A stretch of 64,000 bases of DNA from CAVSUB01 sp963816725 (GCA_963816725.1 CAWFMC010000014.1:186001-250000); one strand, 5' to 3'; positions 42,108 through 52,732 are shown, counted from the stretch's first letter. Numbers and translations are program-made. Notes: generated by a model from the sequence alone, not told the origin.

Positions 42108-42270
42108 ATCCGCCTCCCGTGCGCCCGGCCGGAGCCTCGTCTCCGTCCTGCGATCGAGTCTACGAGGAGGGTGTGACAGGGTAGGTCACCAGCCCTGTTC
42201 GAAATGTTTCCCCGCTGTCGTTGACTGGTAAGGAGCGGTCACCGACAATCAGCCACCCCCCAGAGGTGCC

Positions 42271-45200
42271 ATGAAACGCGCTCTCCGTCTGCTCATCCCT
42301 GGCCTGATCGTCCTGACCGCTGCCTCGGCCGTTCCTCGCGCGGTCAGCCCCGACATCGTCATCAGCCAGGTGTATGGCGGCGGCGGGAATGCTGGCGCCA
42401 CGTACACGAACGATTTCGTCGAGCTCTACAACCGCGGCACGGCGCCCGTCGACGTCACCGGCTGGACGCTGCAGTACGCGTCGTCCACCGGCGCATCGTG
42501 GCAGACCACCGCGCTGGCCGGGAGCATCGCGCCCGGCAAGTACTTCCTGGTCCAGGAGCTGGCGGGTGCCGGCGGGACGACCGCGCTGCCCACGCCTGAC
42601 GCGATCGGCGTCATCCCGATGAGCGGGACGGCGGGCAAGATCGCGCTGGTCCGCTCGAGCGTCGCGCTGACGGTCGCGTGTCCGGCTGGAGCAGCCGTTG
42701 CTGACTTCGTGGGATACGGCGCCGCCAATTGCTCCGAAACGGCGCCGACGCCCGCGCTGACCAACACGACGGCTGCCACTCGCCTCGGAGGTGGCCAAAC
42801 CGACACCGACAACAACGCCGCCGACTTCACCACTGGCGCGCCGACGCCCCGCAACTCCGGCCTCGACGACGGTCCCGTTGTCGGGCACCGGCCAGGCCAT
42901 GCCGAGCGCCGTTCAATCGGGCGGCACATCGCTGTTGACGGTGACCGTCACGCCCGCCGGCGGCCCTCCCGCCAGCAGCGGCGTCACCGTGACGGGCGAT
43001 CTCACCGCGATCGGCGGCGCCGCCGACCAGGCGTTCAGTGATGCAGGCACCGATGGCGACGTCACGGCCGGGGACAACATCTTCTCGTTCCGGGTCACCG
43101 CGTCGGGAGCGCCCGGCACGTTCAGCCTGCCGATCTCCATTGCGGACGCGCAGGGCCGCACCGCTGCCTCCAACATCGCCTACGCGATCACCGCGCCAGC
43201 GGCGGACGTCGTGATCAGTCAGGTCTACGGCGGCGGCGGAAACGCCGGCGCCGACTATCGCAACGACTACATCGAGCTGCGCAATCGCGAAGCCGTCGAC
43301 GTCAGCGTGGCCGGCTGGTCGGTGCAGTACGCCGCCGCGTCCGGGACCTCCTGGGCCACGACGGTGCTGACCGGCACGATTCCGGCCGGCGGGTACTTCC
43401 TGATCCAGGAGGCTGCGGGCTCAGGCGGGACCATCGCACTGCCCACGCCTGACGCGATCGGCACGCTCGCGATGAGCGGCACCTCCGGCAAGGTGGCGCT
43501 GGTGGCGGGTTCGACCCCGCTCTCTGGCGCGTGCCCGCGCGCCGGCGCCCTGGACCTCGTCGGCTACGGCACGACGAGCTGCTTCGAGGGGACCGGCAGT
43601 GCGCCGACGCTGACGAACACGACGGCGGCGATTCGGCTCGACGGCGGCGTCATCGACACGAATGACAACGCCGCTGATTTCGTATCCGATCCGCCATCGC
43701 CCAAGAGCTCCCTCGGCGTCAGCCCGAGCGGGCTGGGCGCCGCGTTCCCCGGGTCGGTTGTCGCCGGCAGTCCCGTCCTGCTGACCGTCAAGGTCACGCC
43801 CGGCGCGTTTCCGCCCAGCCCCGTGACGGGCGTGTCGGTCGACCTCGCACCACTCGGCGGCGGCGTGCAGACGCTCGTAGACGACGGCACACAGGGCGAC
43901 GTGACCGCCGGCGATGGCGTGTACTCCTTCGCAGTCGTCGCTGCAGGCGCGCCCGGGTTCCGGATGCTGACCGCCAGCCTCACCGATGCGCGCGGCCGCG
44001 TCGGCACGGCGATCATCCGCGTGGCCGTCGAAACCACAGCGCTGACTGCCGATCTCGCAGATCCAGGGCAGCGGCTCGACCTCGCCGCTCACCGGACAGT
44101 TCGTCACGACGACGGGTATCGTCACCGCGGTTCGCAGCAGCGGCTTCTACGTCCAGACCCGCGACGGCGAGGACGATGGCAACCCGGCGACGTCGGAAGG
44201 CGTGTTCGTGTTCATGAGCGGGAGCGGGGTGCGTCCGGCAATCGGCGACTCGGTCCACGTCAGTGGCGTGGTCTCGGAATTCGCCCCTGCGCCGCCAGCC
44301 CCGCCGGTGACAGAGCTGGGCGGCGGCCCGCTGTACGCGGTCATCGCGTCCGGGCAACCGCTGCCCGTGCCGGTGCAGCTGCAGGCCAGCGACACCTCCC
44401 CGTCCGGCGGCGTCGAGCAGCTCGAACGCTACGAGGGCATGCGGGTCAAGGCCGACCTGCGCGTCATCGGCCCGACAGACGGCCTGGTGCTCGAGTCCGA
44501 AGCGCGCGCCATCTCGAACGGCCAGTTCTATGCGGTGATCGACGGCCTGCCGCGGCCGGTGCGCGAGCCGGGGCTCGATCCGTCGGCGGCGGTGCCGGCA
44601 GGCCTGCCGTGTTGCGTGCCGCGGTTCGACGGCAATCCGGAGCGCTTGCGCGTCGACAGCGCGGCGCAAATTGGTGCGGCGCCTCTCGACGTCGCCGCCG
44701 GTCAGCGTGTCCTCGGGGCAGTGGGCGTGCTGGACTTCGCGTTCGGCACCTACAGCCTCCTGCCCGACCCGGGCTCGGCGACAGTGGTCGGACCGCAGCA
44801 GGCGACACCGGTACCGCTTCCCGGCCCCGGCGAGTTCACCATCGCGTCAGCCAACCTCGAGCGGTTCTTCGACGAACAGGACGACCCCGATCACGACGAT
44901 GCGGTGCTGACACCGGAGGCGGTCAACATCCGGCTGACGAAGGCGTCGCTGACCGTGCGCGACGTGCTGCACCTGCCCGACATCCTCGGGGTGGTCGAGG
45001 TCGAGAACCTGTCGATTCTCGAGAGGCTGGCGGCGCGGATCAACCAGGACGCACTGGCCGAAACGGGCAGCGATCCCATGTACGTTGCCTATCTCGAGGA
45101 GGGCAACGACATCGGCGGCATCGATTCCGGATTCCTGGTCAAGTCCTCGCGCGTGGAAGTGGTGAGCGTCGAGCAGGTAGGCAAGGACACGACCTACGTG

Positions 45201-46355
45201 CCCCCGGGTCAGGATCCGAACGGATCGCTGCCGATCCTGAACGATCGGCCGCCCCTGGTCCTGAAGGCGCAGGTCCACGGACCGATCGACGCGCCGTTCC
45301 CGGTCACCGTCATCGTGAATCACCTCCGCTCGCTGAGCGGAATCGACGGCGCCGACGGCGAGCGGATCCGGACCAAGCGGCGGGCCCAGGCGGAGTTCCT
45401 GGCCGCCTTGATCCAGTCGCATCAGGCGACGGAACGAGTGATCTCGATCGGCGACTACAACGCGTTCGCGTTCAACGACGGGCTGGTCGACGTGATCGGC
45501 ACGGTGAAAGGTCAACCGACGCCGCCCGATCAGGTCGCGCTCGCCAGCGGCGACCTGGTGAATCCCGATCTGGTCAATCTCGGCGATGCGCTCGGTGCCG
45601 CCGGGCAGTACTCGTTCGTGTTCGATGGCAACGCGCAGGCGCTCGATCACATCCTGGTCAACAGCCTGGCGCTTTCCAGCGTCACCCGCATGGTCTACGC
45701 GCGCAGCAACGCCGACTTCCCGGAGTCGCTGCGCGGCGACGCGACCCGGCCCGAACGGCTGTCCGATCACGATGCGGCGATCGCCTACTTCGCGCTGCCG
45801 TCGAGTCCGGTCATCACGCTGAACGGCGAGTCGCCGCTGGCCGTCGAGGCCTTCACGACCTTCACGGATCCCGGGGCCACTGCCCACGACGATCAGGGAC
45901 CACTCCCGGTCACCGTCAGTGGCAGCGTTGACGTCAACAGCCCGGGCGACTACACGCTGACCTACAGCGCGACCAACGGCTACGCGACGACCACGGTGAC
46001 GCGGGTGGTGCACGTGCAGGACACGATCGCGCCAGCCATCAGTGAGCTGCTGATCACACCCTCGACGCTCGGACCGCCGAACCACAAGCTGGTGGACGTC
46101 CACGCGCTGTACGAAGCGTCCGACGCGAGCGGCACGGGGAGCTGCGCCGTGTCGGTCAGCAGCAACGAGGCGCAGAACGGAAGCGGCGACGGCAACACCG
46201 CGCACGACTGGGTGATCGTCGACGGCCATCACGTGCAGTTGCGGGCCGAGCGGAGCGGCAACGGAACGGGTCGGATTTACACCCTGACCGTGACCTGTCA
46301 GGACGCAGCCGCCAACGGGTCGAGCCGGGAGGGACGCGTGCTCGTGCCTCGATGA
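42271..46355 (+). pseudogene. Secreted lamin-tail-domain / ExeM-like nuclease, broken by two frameshifts
   Basis: Three frames read in succession as one protein. Part 1 (from ATG 42271): signal peptide and a lamin-tail domain (DIVISQVYGGGGNAGATYTN). Part 2 (about 42860-44040): a second, similar lamin-tail domain (DVVISQVYGGGGNAGADYRN) between two Ig-like linkers (DGTQGDVTAGDGVYSF). Part 3 (about 44046 to 46355): an OB-fold-like region (ISQIQGSGSTSPLTGQ), an endonuclease/exonuclease/phosphatase domain (ASANLERFFD, VVEVENLSIL, VNHLRSLSG, ISIGDYNAF, LSDHDAAIAYF) and C-terminal Ig/HYR-like domains. Total length 4085 nt is two over a multiple of three. Without lesions it would be a 1360-aa extracellular DNase. 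Sequencing error cannot be ruled out. Confidence 0.8.
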
Positions 46356-46458
46356 GTGGGCCGGGGGCGCGGCGGCGCATTCGCTGCTCATGCCCGACCC
46401 TGAAGGTCGGGCCTACGCTCAGGCGGGCGGCTGCGGCCGGTGACCTGCGCGACTCCAC

Positions 46459-46464
46459 TAGACT
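46459..46464 (+). promoter_or_regulatory. -10 box (TAGACT) 6 nt before the WYL regulator start
   Basis: TAGACT, then GTTCAT, then the GTG at 46471. This is the same spacing seen before three other genes in the window. Confidence 0.4.
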
Positions 46465-46470
46465 GTTCAT

Positions 46471-47490
46471 GTGCCGCGTAACGCCGAAGTCATCCGTCAG
46501 TGGTCGATCCTGCGCGATCTCGAGTCCTCGCGCCGGCTGACCATCGACGAGCTCGCGGCGCGGACCGGCGTCTCGACGCGGACGATCAGGCGCGACCTCG
46601 AGGCGCTGCAGGCCTCAGGCTTTCCGCTTTACGACGATACCCACGACGGCAAACGCTACTGGATGCTCGAGCAGCGGCCGTTCCGCCGCCTCGACGAGAC
46701 CGGCTTCACGCTCGCCGAGCTCAGCGCGCTGTACTTCAGCCGCACGCTGGTGGAAGCATTGGCCGCGACGCCGTTTCATCACGACCTGCGCAGCGCCTTC
46801 GACAAGCTCTCGAGCGCGCTGACACCGGGCATGCGCCAGTTTCTCGATCGCCTGCCGCTCGTGCTCCAGGCCAAGGCCGAACCGGGCACGGTGGCGGCGG
46901 GCGACGCGGCCGGCGCCGCGCCCACGCCGCGCGAGCTGGCGGCGCGCAGCGCCCGTGCCGCGCAGCTCGTCGAAGCGACGCTTCACCACCGGCGCATCTC
47001 GATGCGCTATCACTCGATGTCGAGCGACCGCGAGAAGGCGTATCTGATCGAGCCGTACCGCCTCGTCTTCGCACAGGGCGGACTCTACGTGGTCGCCTAC
47101 GTGCCGGAGTACGGGCAGCAGCGCACGTTCGCGGTGGATCGGATCCTCGGCTTGTCACTCACCGAGGAGCGGTTCGAACCGGCCGACGATGTCCCGGAGG
47201 AAGCGTTCGCGCATTCGCTGGGCGTGCATCAGGGCACGCCGCCGCAGACCGTGACGATCTGGTTCGCGCCGCGGATCGCGCGCTATGTGAAGGAACGCGT
47301 GTGGCACGCCTCGCAGCAGGCCGAAGATCAGCCGGACGGGAGCGTGCACTTGACCCTGCAGGTGTCGAACGACTGGGCGCTTCGCAGCTGGATCCTCGGC
47401 TACGGACCGCTCGCGCGCGTGATCAGCCCGCCGGAGCTGGCCGCGCAGATCCTCGATCAGCTCGAGAGAGCGCAGGCGCTCTATGAGTAG
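46471..47490 (+). CDS. WYL-domain transcriptional regulator (YafY/PafC type)
   Basis: The product is 339 aa. The N-terminal helix-turn-helix of the DeoR type reads WSILRDLESSRRLTIDELAARTGVSTRTIRRDLEAL (given here in parts of the first 45 residues). The WYL domain follows, with YLIEPYRLVFAQGGLYVVAYVPEYGQQRTFAVDRI carrying the ligand-binding residues. A C-terminal WCX-like extension ends the protein. Such regulators sense nucleic-acid ligands or DNA damage and control various operons. No obvious target gene is linked. GTG 46471 is just six bases after a TAGACT box. Confidence 0.88.
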   Translation: MPRNAEVIRQWSILRDLESSRRLTIDELAARTGVSTRTIRRDLEALQASGFPLYDDTHDGKRYWMLEQRPFRRLDETGFTLAELSALYFSRTLVEALAATPFHHDLRSAFDKLSSALTPGMRQFLDRLPLVLQAKAEPGTVAAGDAAGAAPTPRELAARSARAAQLVEATLHHRRISMRYHSMSSDREKAYLIEPYRLVFAQGGLYVVAYVPEYGQQRTFAVDRILGLSLTEERFEPADDVPEEAFAHSLGVHQGTPPQTVTIWFAPRIARYVKERVWHASQQAEDQPDGSVHLTLQVSNDWALRSWILGYGPLARVISPPELAAQILDQLERAQALYE

Positions 47491-47494
47491 GCAC

Positions 47495-47685
47495 CGGGGA
47501 CCCGGGATCCGGGACTCGGCGTCGGCTGGCAACATCGTGGCCGTACTTTCGGCGGCGCACGTCGTTCTGGCCTAAGACGCGGAGTGGCAGCTGCAAACGT
47601 CGGAAGCGAAACGCGCGACCTCGTCCAGATCTCTGTCGCCCCTTTGGCGATTACCCGGATCCCGGGTCCCGGCTCCCGAGTCCCC
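47495..47685. repeat. CCCGGGATCC-type inverted repeat pair
   Basis: The left arm, CCGGGGACCCGGGATCCGGG and on to 47519, and the right arm, CCCGGATCCCGGGTCCCGG (47653-47685), are complementary and enclose about 130 bp of unique sequence. It fills the gap between two convergent genes and could act as a bidirectional terminator. Confidence 0.75.
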
Positions 47686-50250
47686 TCAGAAATTGAGCCA
47701 ATACGCCCACTTCACCAGGAACACGTTGGTGGCGGGAGCGTCGAAGACGCCGCCGATGTCGCTGCGGAAGTCGAACGCGCCGTGATCGAGCGTGCTCTCG
47801 CGGCCCTGCTGCCAGACGACGAACAGGGTCGAACCGGGACGGTACTCCCAGCGGAGCACGTTGGTGGTGCGGAACGAACGGTAGTTGAAGTCGGGGTTGC
47901 CGGTGTAGTCGAACGGACGATACCGCGTGTCATACGAGCGGCTGCGGCCGTCGGCGAGCTCCTTGAACTCGCTGTAGTCGCCGGCCGAGACGAACGGCTG
48001 CGCGTAGATCTGCAGGGACAGCCGCGGCGAGACCGTGTAGTTGACCCGGGTCGTCAGCCCCACCGTGTGCTGGTCGATGCGGGCGAACACGTAGTGGCCG
48101 TCGACGGCTTCGACCCATTGCGACGGATCGTGGTTGACGCTGAGGCTCAGGCCGCCGCTGACGTTGAGGAACGAGGACGGCCGCCAGGTCACCTCGGGGC
48201 TGAAGTCGCGGTACGTCATGCCCAGGCCGTCGTTCGCGCGGTAGATGTTGAGGCCGCCGCCGATCCGCCGGCGCTCGTCGCTCGACAAATAGGCCCACAC
48301 GCTCTTCTGCCCGTTCCGGTACGCGCCCGGGCCGCCGCGGGTCGCGCGATCGTCGAACGTCAGGGGACTGACGTTGACGCCCATTCCGGTCGACCAGTTG
48401 TTCGGGAACACGGCGTGCGCGTTGACGTTGCCGCCCGAGTTGAGGAGGTCGCCGCCGTAGTTCCAGCCGGCCCACTGATTCAGGTTGAAGCGGAAGCTGC
48501 GCAGATACTTGTTCGGTTTGTCGTTCCGCCACTGCAGCCAGTTGCTCATCGTCTGCTGATCGGCGCGGCGCATGAACCCGATGTCGTTGGTATCGAACCC
48601 GGGGCTCTTTACCGAGACGTTGCTGTTGAAGCGAAGCCGCTGGCCGCCGATCTTGCTGATCGCGATCTGCGCGCCGTAGCCGTTCAGCGACGTCCGGGTC
48701 GGATCCAGCTCGAGGTAGTCGGCGTCGGGCCGCTGGAAGCTGTGGACGTTGCTCTCCTGCAGGTCGGCGATTGAGGCCGCGTCGCCGCGCACAGTGCTCG
48801 CGGCCCAATAGCCCTGGATCGCGTACCGCTTCGCCAGCCGCCAGTCCCAGTCCATCCCGCCGGTGTACGCCTGGCCGGGCAGGAACCGTGTGTCGTCGTC
48901 CAGATTGCGGTTGGTCGCCGTGGTGATGAAGCCGATCGCGGACTGGTTGCTGAACTCGCGACGGGCGCGGATCACCGAGTAGCTGCTCAAAGGCTCCACC
49001 GTCTGCCGCGTGCGCTGCAGGCCGCTGGCGATGATCGCGTCCTCATTCGAGGTGACCGCGTTCAGCGCACCGATCGAGAACGCCCCGATCCGGCCGGTCA
49101 GCTTCGACGCGCCGAGGATGGTGGTCTGCGTCGGCGAAATCGACGATCCCCCGTCGGGCACCTCCGCGACCCCGCGCGGCGCGCGCCCGATGCGGCGTGA
49201 GTAGAACAGCCCGCTGCACGCGCCGTCGTTGCAGTCGGTGTCGAAGCGGAAGATGCCCGAGCCTTCCACGAAGAACGGCCGCCGCTCGGAGAAGAAGGTC
49301 TCGAACGCGGAGAGGTTGACGACCGCGGGGTCTGCTTCGACCTGGCCGAAATCCGGATTCACCGTGCCGGTCAACGTCAGGCCGGGGCGAAGCGCGTACT
49401 TCAGATCGAGGCCGACGTTGAGATCGGGATCCGTGGCCCGGCGCAGACTGTCGCCGGCCTCGACGCTCTGGTGGGTGACGTCGCCGACCAGATACGGGAC
49501 CATCTCGAGCCGTTTGAGCGAGCGATCGAGGTGCAGGCCGGTCAGATCACCGAAGGACGACACGTAACCGGTCGCGTTTTTCGACAGCAGCGGCCAGGTC
49601 GAGGTCTCGTTGAGGCGCCCGATCTGCCGCACGAAGGCCAGACCGAAAGTCGCGCTGTCGGTCGGCTGAAAGCGGAGCTGCGAGAACGGAATGCGGAACT
49701 CCGCCCGCCACCCGTCCGCCGTCTTCGCCACCGACACATCCCACACCGCGTCCCACCCATCGTCGGAATTCCCGTCGTTGAACCAATAGCTGTCCTGCTT
49801 GACGCCGGCGGGATTGACGGCGAACTCGAAGGCGCTCCGCTTGTCGTGGAAGGAATCGATCAGCACCCGGATCCAGTCGGAGGGCGATCGCTCGTCGCGG
49901 CGGGTGCGGTGGCCGACGATCTTCGCCGGCTCGGGATCGAACGCGGTCACGGCGATGTACATGAACGAGGCGTCGTAAGCGACGCGCGCCTCGGTTTGAT
50001 ACGTGGCCGGGGCGCCGTCCTTGGGATCGCGCTGCAGGAACCCGGTGATCACCGGAGCGCGCTGCCAGGCCGCATCGCTCAGGTCCCCGTCGACGCGAAT
50101 CGCCTCGGCGGTGCTGCCGTCGGCATTCGGGGCCGGCGTCTCGAGGCGCATGGCTTCAACGACACTGCTGCTGCGGTCCGCCGCCTCGGCGGCTGGAACC
50201 CCTGTTCCGGCAACCAACAGTGCGAGCAGCGCGATCCCGAATCCGAACAC
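47686..50250 (-). CDS. DUF5916 protein with N-terminal CBM9-like domain
   Basis: The product is 854 aa. A signal peptide (FGIALLALLVAGTGVPAAEA) is followed by a CBM9/DOMON-like domain at about 45-230 (AIRVDGDLSDAAWQRAPVI, ARVAYDASFMYIAVTAFDP, WRAEFRIPFSQLRF). The DUF5916 region follows, with SAFETFFSERRPFFVEGSGIF and many alternating beta strands, ending in YWLNF, consistent with an outer-membrane beta barrel (terminal aromatic residue). The role is unknown; related proteins occur with carbohydrate or iron uptake genes. Start GTG 50250 follows GGAAGG. Confidence 0.85.
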   Translation of the reverse strand: MFGFGIALLALLVAGTGVPAAEAADRSSSVVEAMRLETPAPNADGSTAEAIRVDGDLSDAAWQRAPVITGFLQRDPKDGAPATYQTEARVAYDASFMYIAVTAFDPEPAKIVGHRTRRDERSPSDWIRVLIDSFHDKRSAFEFAVNPAGVKQDSYWFNDGNSDDGWDAVWDVSVAKTADGWRAEFRIPFSQLRFQPTDSATFGLAFVRQIGRLNETSTWPLLSKNATGYVSSFGDLTGLHLDRSLKRLEMVPYLVGDVTHQSVEAGDSLRRATDPDLNVGLDLKYALRPGLTLTGTVNPDFGQVEADPAVVNLSAFETFFSERRPFFVEGSGIFRFDTDCNDGACSGLFYSRRIGRAPRGVAEVPDGGSSISPTQTTILGASKLTGRIGAFSIGALNAVTSNEDAIIASGLQRTRQTVEPLSSYSVIRARREFSNQSAIGFITTATNRNLDDDTRFLPGQAYTGGMDWDWRLAKRYAIQGYWAASTVRGDAASIADLQESNVHSFQRPDADYLELDPTRTSLNGYGAQIAISKIGGQRLRFNSNVSVKSPGFDTNDIGFMRRADQQTMSNWLQWRNDKPNKYLRSFRFNLNQWAGWNYGGDLLNSGGNVNAHAVFPNNWSTGMGVNVSPLTFDDRATRGGPGAYRNGQKSVWAYLSSDERRRIGGGLNIYRANDGLGMTYRDFSPEVTWRPSSFLNVSGGLSLSVNHDPSQWVEAVDGHYVFARIDQHTVGLTTRVNYTVSPRLSLQIYAQPFVSAGDYSEFKELADGRSRSYDTRYRPFDYTGNPDFNYRSFRTTNVLRWEYRPGSTLFVVWQQGRESTLDHGAFDFRSDIGGVFDAPATNVFLVKWAYWLNF

Positions 50251-50420
50251 GGCGCCTGACCTTCCCTGCGTCCTGAAGCGAACGGAGGCTTAGACGGAAG
50301 GAGCGAGCCAAGGGTTTGCAAGCGGCGGACGGAGCAGGACGTTGGTCGTTTCCTGGAGCCTGCGGTCTTCGCACCGCCGGCTTGGCGGTAGCGGGAAGCG
50401 GGAAGCGGGCGGCCTCGCCG

Positions 50421-51383
50421 CTAGCGTGCCACCAACATCGTCAGCGCAAACCGCGCGTCGTCGTCAATCCACTGATCGCGGGTGGCGAGCTGCACGGCGG
50501 CACCCATGGCGGTGATCTGTTCGGGCGTGTACTTGTAGGAGCTCTCCGTCCAGATGTACTCGCCGTTGTGGAAATGAACGGTCGTGTCGGCGAGCGGAAT
50601 GGTCACCTCCTGCCCGATGCAGCTGACGAGATGCATCTCGATGCGCTGCAGCTCGCGGTTCCACGAGGCGCGATGGATGAAGGCGTCGAGATCGAAGTTC
50701 CCGCCCAGTTCCTGGTTGATGCGGACCAGCAGGTTCTTGTTGAACGCCGCGGTGACCCCGAGCGGATCGTCGTAGGCCAGCAGCAAATCCGCTTCGCTCT
50801 TGACGAGATCGGCGCCGAGCAGCAGCAGGTCGCCGGGGGCCAGCGCGCTGCGGATCCGCTGCAGGAAGGCCTGCGCATCCGGCAAATCGAAGTTGCCGAT
50901 GTTCGATCCAAGCAGCAGGACGAGCATCGGTCCGCTGGCCGGCCGCTCGGCCACCGCGCGTCGGAGCCCGACCTCGTACGTGGACTGGTGACCCATCACC
51001 GAGAAGTGCAGCTTGCCGAGCCGCTGCTCGGTCTGTTCGAGCGCCTGCGAGGAGATGTCGATCAGGTGGACGCGGGCCGTCCCACCGATCGCCTGCAGCG
51101 CTTCCGCCAGCAACACCAGCTTCTCACCGCTGCCACATCCGAGCTCGACGATCGTGCCGTCGTCGCGCGACAGTGCCCCCACGATCGCGCCTGCATGGCG
51201 CTCGAGCAGCCTCGTTTCGGCGCGGGTGATGCGATACCACGGCAGCCGGCAGATGGCGTCGAAGAGGCTGGAGCCGAGCGGATCGTAGAGATATTTCGAC
51301 TGCAGCTGTTTCGGCGTGAGCGCGAGATCGCGGCGGACGTCGGCCGCGAACTCGGCCGTGAAGGATCGTGTGATGACGGTCAT
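50421..51383 (-). CDS. egtD: L-histidine N(alpha)-methyltransferase
   Basis: The product is 320 aa, matching EgtD length. The AdoMet site is visible in TIVELGCGSGEKLVLLAEAL. Other EgtD segments are KQLQSKYLYDPLGSSLFDAICRLPWY, YRITRAETRLLE, LLLGSNIGNFD and the substrate-binding end FHNGEYIWTESSYKYTPEQI. It trimethylates histidine to hercynine, the first step of ergothioneine synthesis. The ATG at 51383 lies one base after the egtB stop, so the two genes form an operon. egtB is broken, so hercynine may accumulate or the sulfur step may be lost. Confidence 0.95.
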   Translation of the reverse strand: MTVITRSFTAEFAADVRRDLALTPKQLQSKYLYDPLGSSLFDAICRLPWYRITRAETRLLERHAGAIVGALSRDDGTIVELGCGSGEKLVLLAEALQAIGGTARVHLIDISSQALEQTEQRLGKLHFSVMGHQSTYEVGLRRAVAERPASGPMLVLLLGSNIGNFDLPDAQAFLQRIRSALAPGDLLLLGADLVKSEADLLLAYDDPLGVTAAFNKNLLVRINQELGGNFDLDAFIHRASWNRELQRIEMHLVSCIGQEVTIPLADTTVHFHNGEYIWTESSYKYTPEQITAMGAAVQLATRDQWIDDDARFALTMLVAR

Positions 51384-51384
51384 G

Positions 51385-52732
51385 CTACCTGCTGCTCACG
51401 GTACGGAACGTCGCGTAGACGTAGGGATAATTCGGCCGGAACCAGTTCCGGAAGCTGCGCCGCACGAGCTCCTTCGCCGTGGCCGGCGACGCGCCTTTCA
51501 TGACGAAGTGCTGGCCGTCGAAGAAGTCCGCGGAGTACTCGGGATAGGAGGCCATCGGCTCGAATCCGGGAAGCGGGGCGAACACCGTCGACGTCCACTC
51601 CCAGCCGTTACCGGCGAGGTCGTGCACACCCCACGCGCTCGCACCAGCCGGACGGGCGCCGGCGGGAACCGGTTCCCAGCTGGCGAAATCAAAATTGCCG
51701 AACGAGGCGTCGGGAGCGGCATCGCCCCACGGGAACTGCCGCTCGTGCCCCTCGGGGGTACCGAAGGCGGCGCGGTGATATTCCGCTTCGGTCGGCAGCC
51801 GCCGGCCTTTCCACCGGGCGAAGGCGTTGGCTTCAGCCTGGCTGACGTAGACCGGCCAGGCGAGCGGCAAGCGGCAGATCCTCGAACATCCCGTGCCACT
51901 GCCATCCGTGGCCCGCCTTCACCCAGAAGGTCGGGTGCGCGATCCGATCGGTCTGAATCCACTCCCACTCATCGTCGGTCCACAGGCCACGCTGCTGATA
52001 GCCGCCCGCTTCGACGAACTCCAGGAAGGCGGCGTTGGTGACGTTGTGGACGTCGATGTCGAAGGCTGGCACGGTCACGGACAGGACGCCGAACTCGTTG
52101 TCCCAGCCGAACCGGGCCGCGGCGCGATCGGCGCCGAGCGTCGCCTCTCCCGCCGGGATCTGCACCGTGTCCTGGCGGACCGGAGCGCCACCCAGCTCGT
52201 AGGCGAGGTCGACCGGCCGGTGCTTGTGCTCCTGCGGCAGGCGGTGCCACATGTAGAGCAGCGTTTCCTGATGCATCGCCTCGTGCTCGAGCGCCGTGAA
52301 CACTGCCTCGCCACGTTGCATGGCCGGACGATCTTCCACGAACGGCGCATCGCGCAGGGCGGCCAGAACCGCCTCGTCTGCGGCCCGCCCGAACGCGAGC
52401 ACCTCCTGCCGACTCGGCCATTGAGTCGACGCGCCGCTGCGTGGAGCCGCCGTCTCCACGCTGTCGGGGTCGATGCCGCGGGCGAACAGCCGCTCGAGGC
52501 GGCCGTCGACGCCGGGCCGGCCCAGCCCCCGGTTCAGCAGTGCGATGATGCTGAACGCGGGCAAATGCCCCTCGTAGAACACGATCGGGTTCCGCAACGC
52601 AATCGGACGGGAGTAGTAGACGTCCGGGTCGATCAGGTCGAACAACCGGCGCGACCGTTCACGGTTGCGCAGGTACCACGCCACCAGCGAGTCACGGTCG
52701 AGGGCGAGGATCCGATCGTTGCTGACGGGCAT
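51385..52732 (-). pseudogene. egtB: Ergothioneine synthase EgtB, frameshifted by a 7-bp duplication
   Basis: From ATG 52732 (AAGGAG five bases upstream) the first 280 residues are the EgtB DinB-like domain and the start of the sulfatase-modifying domain. They include the iron-binding HEAMHQE motif and WQWHGMFEDLPL. There the frame breaks. The correct C-terminal part (AWPVYVSQAEANAFARWKG, GRRLPTEAEYHRAAFG, GNGWEWTSTVF, stop at 51385) is one frame over. The break coincides with an exact tandem duplication of seven bases (51863-51876); removing one copy restores FEDLPLAWPVYVSQ. EgtB is the iron enzyme that joins hercynine to cysteine or gamma-glutamylcysteine. Total length is 1348 nt, one over a multiple of three. 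Confidence 0.9.
51863..51876. repeat. 7-bp tandem duplication inside egtB
   Basis: AGCGGCA occurs twice in direct succession. Deleting one copy rejoins the two halves of EgtB exactly, in a conserved segment. Confidence 0.9.

Noticed and set aside
42271..46355. Programmed ribosomal frameshifting in the nuclease gene
   Set aside because: No slippery heptamer or downstream pseudoknot was seen at either break, and two separate +1 events would be needed.
44847..46391. Minus-strand 514-codon frame over the nuclease
   Set aside because: The plus strand shows clear nuclease motifs in this interval; the minus frame has none.
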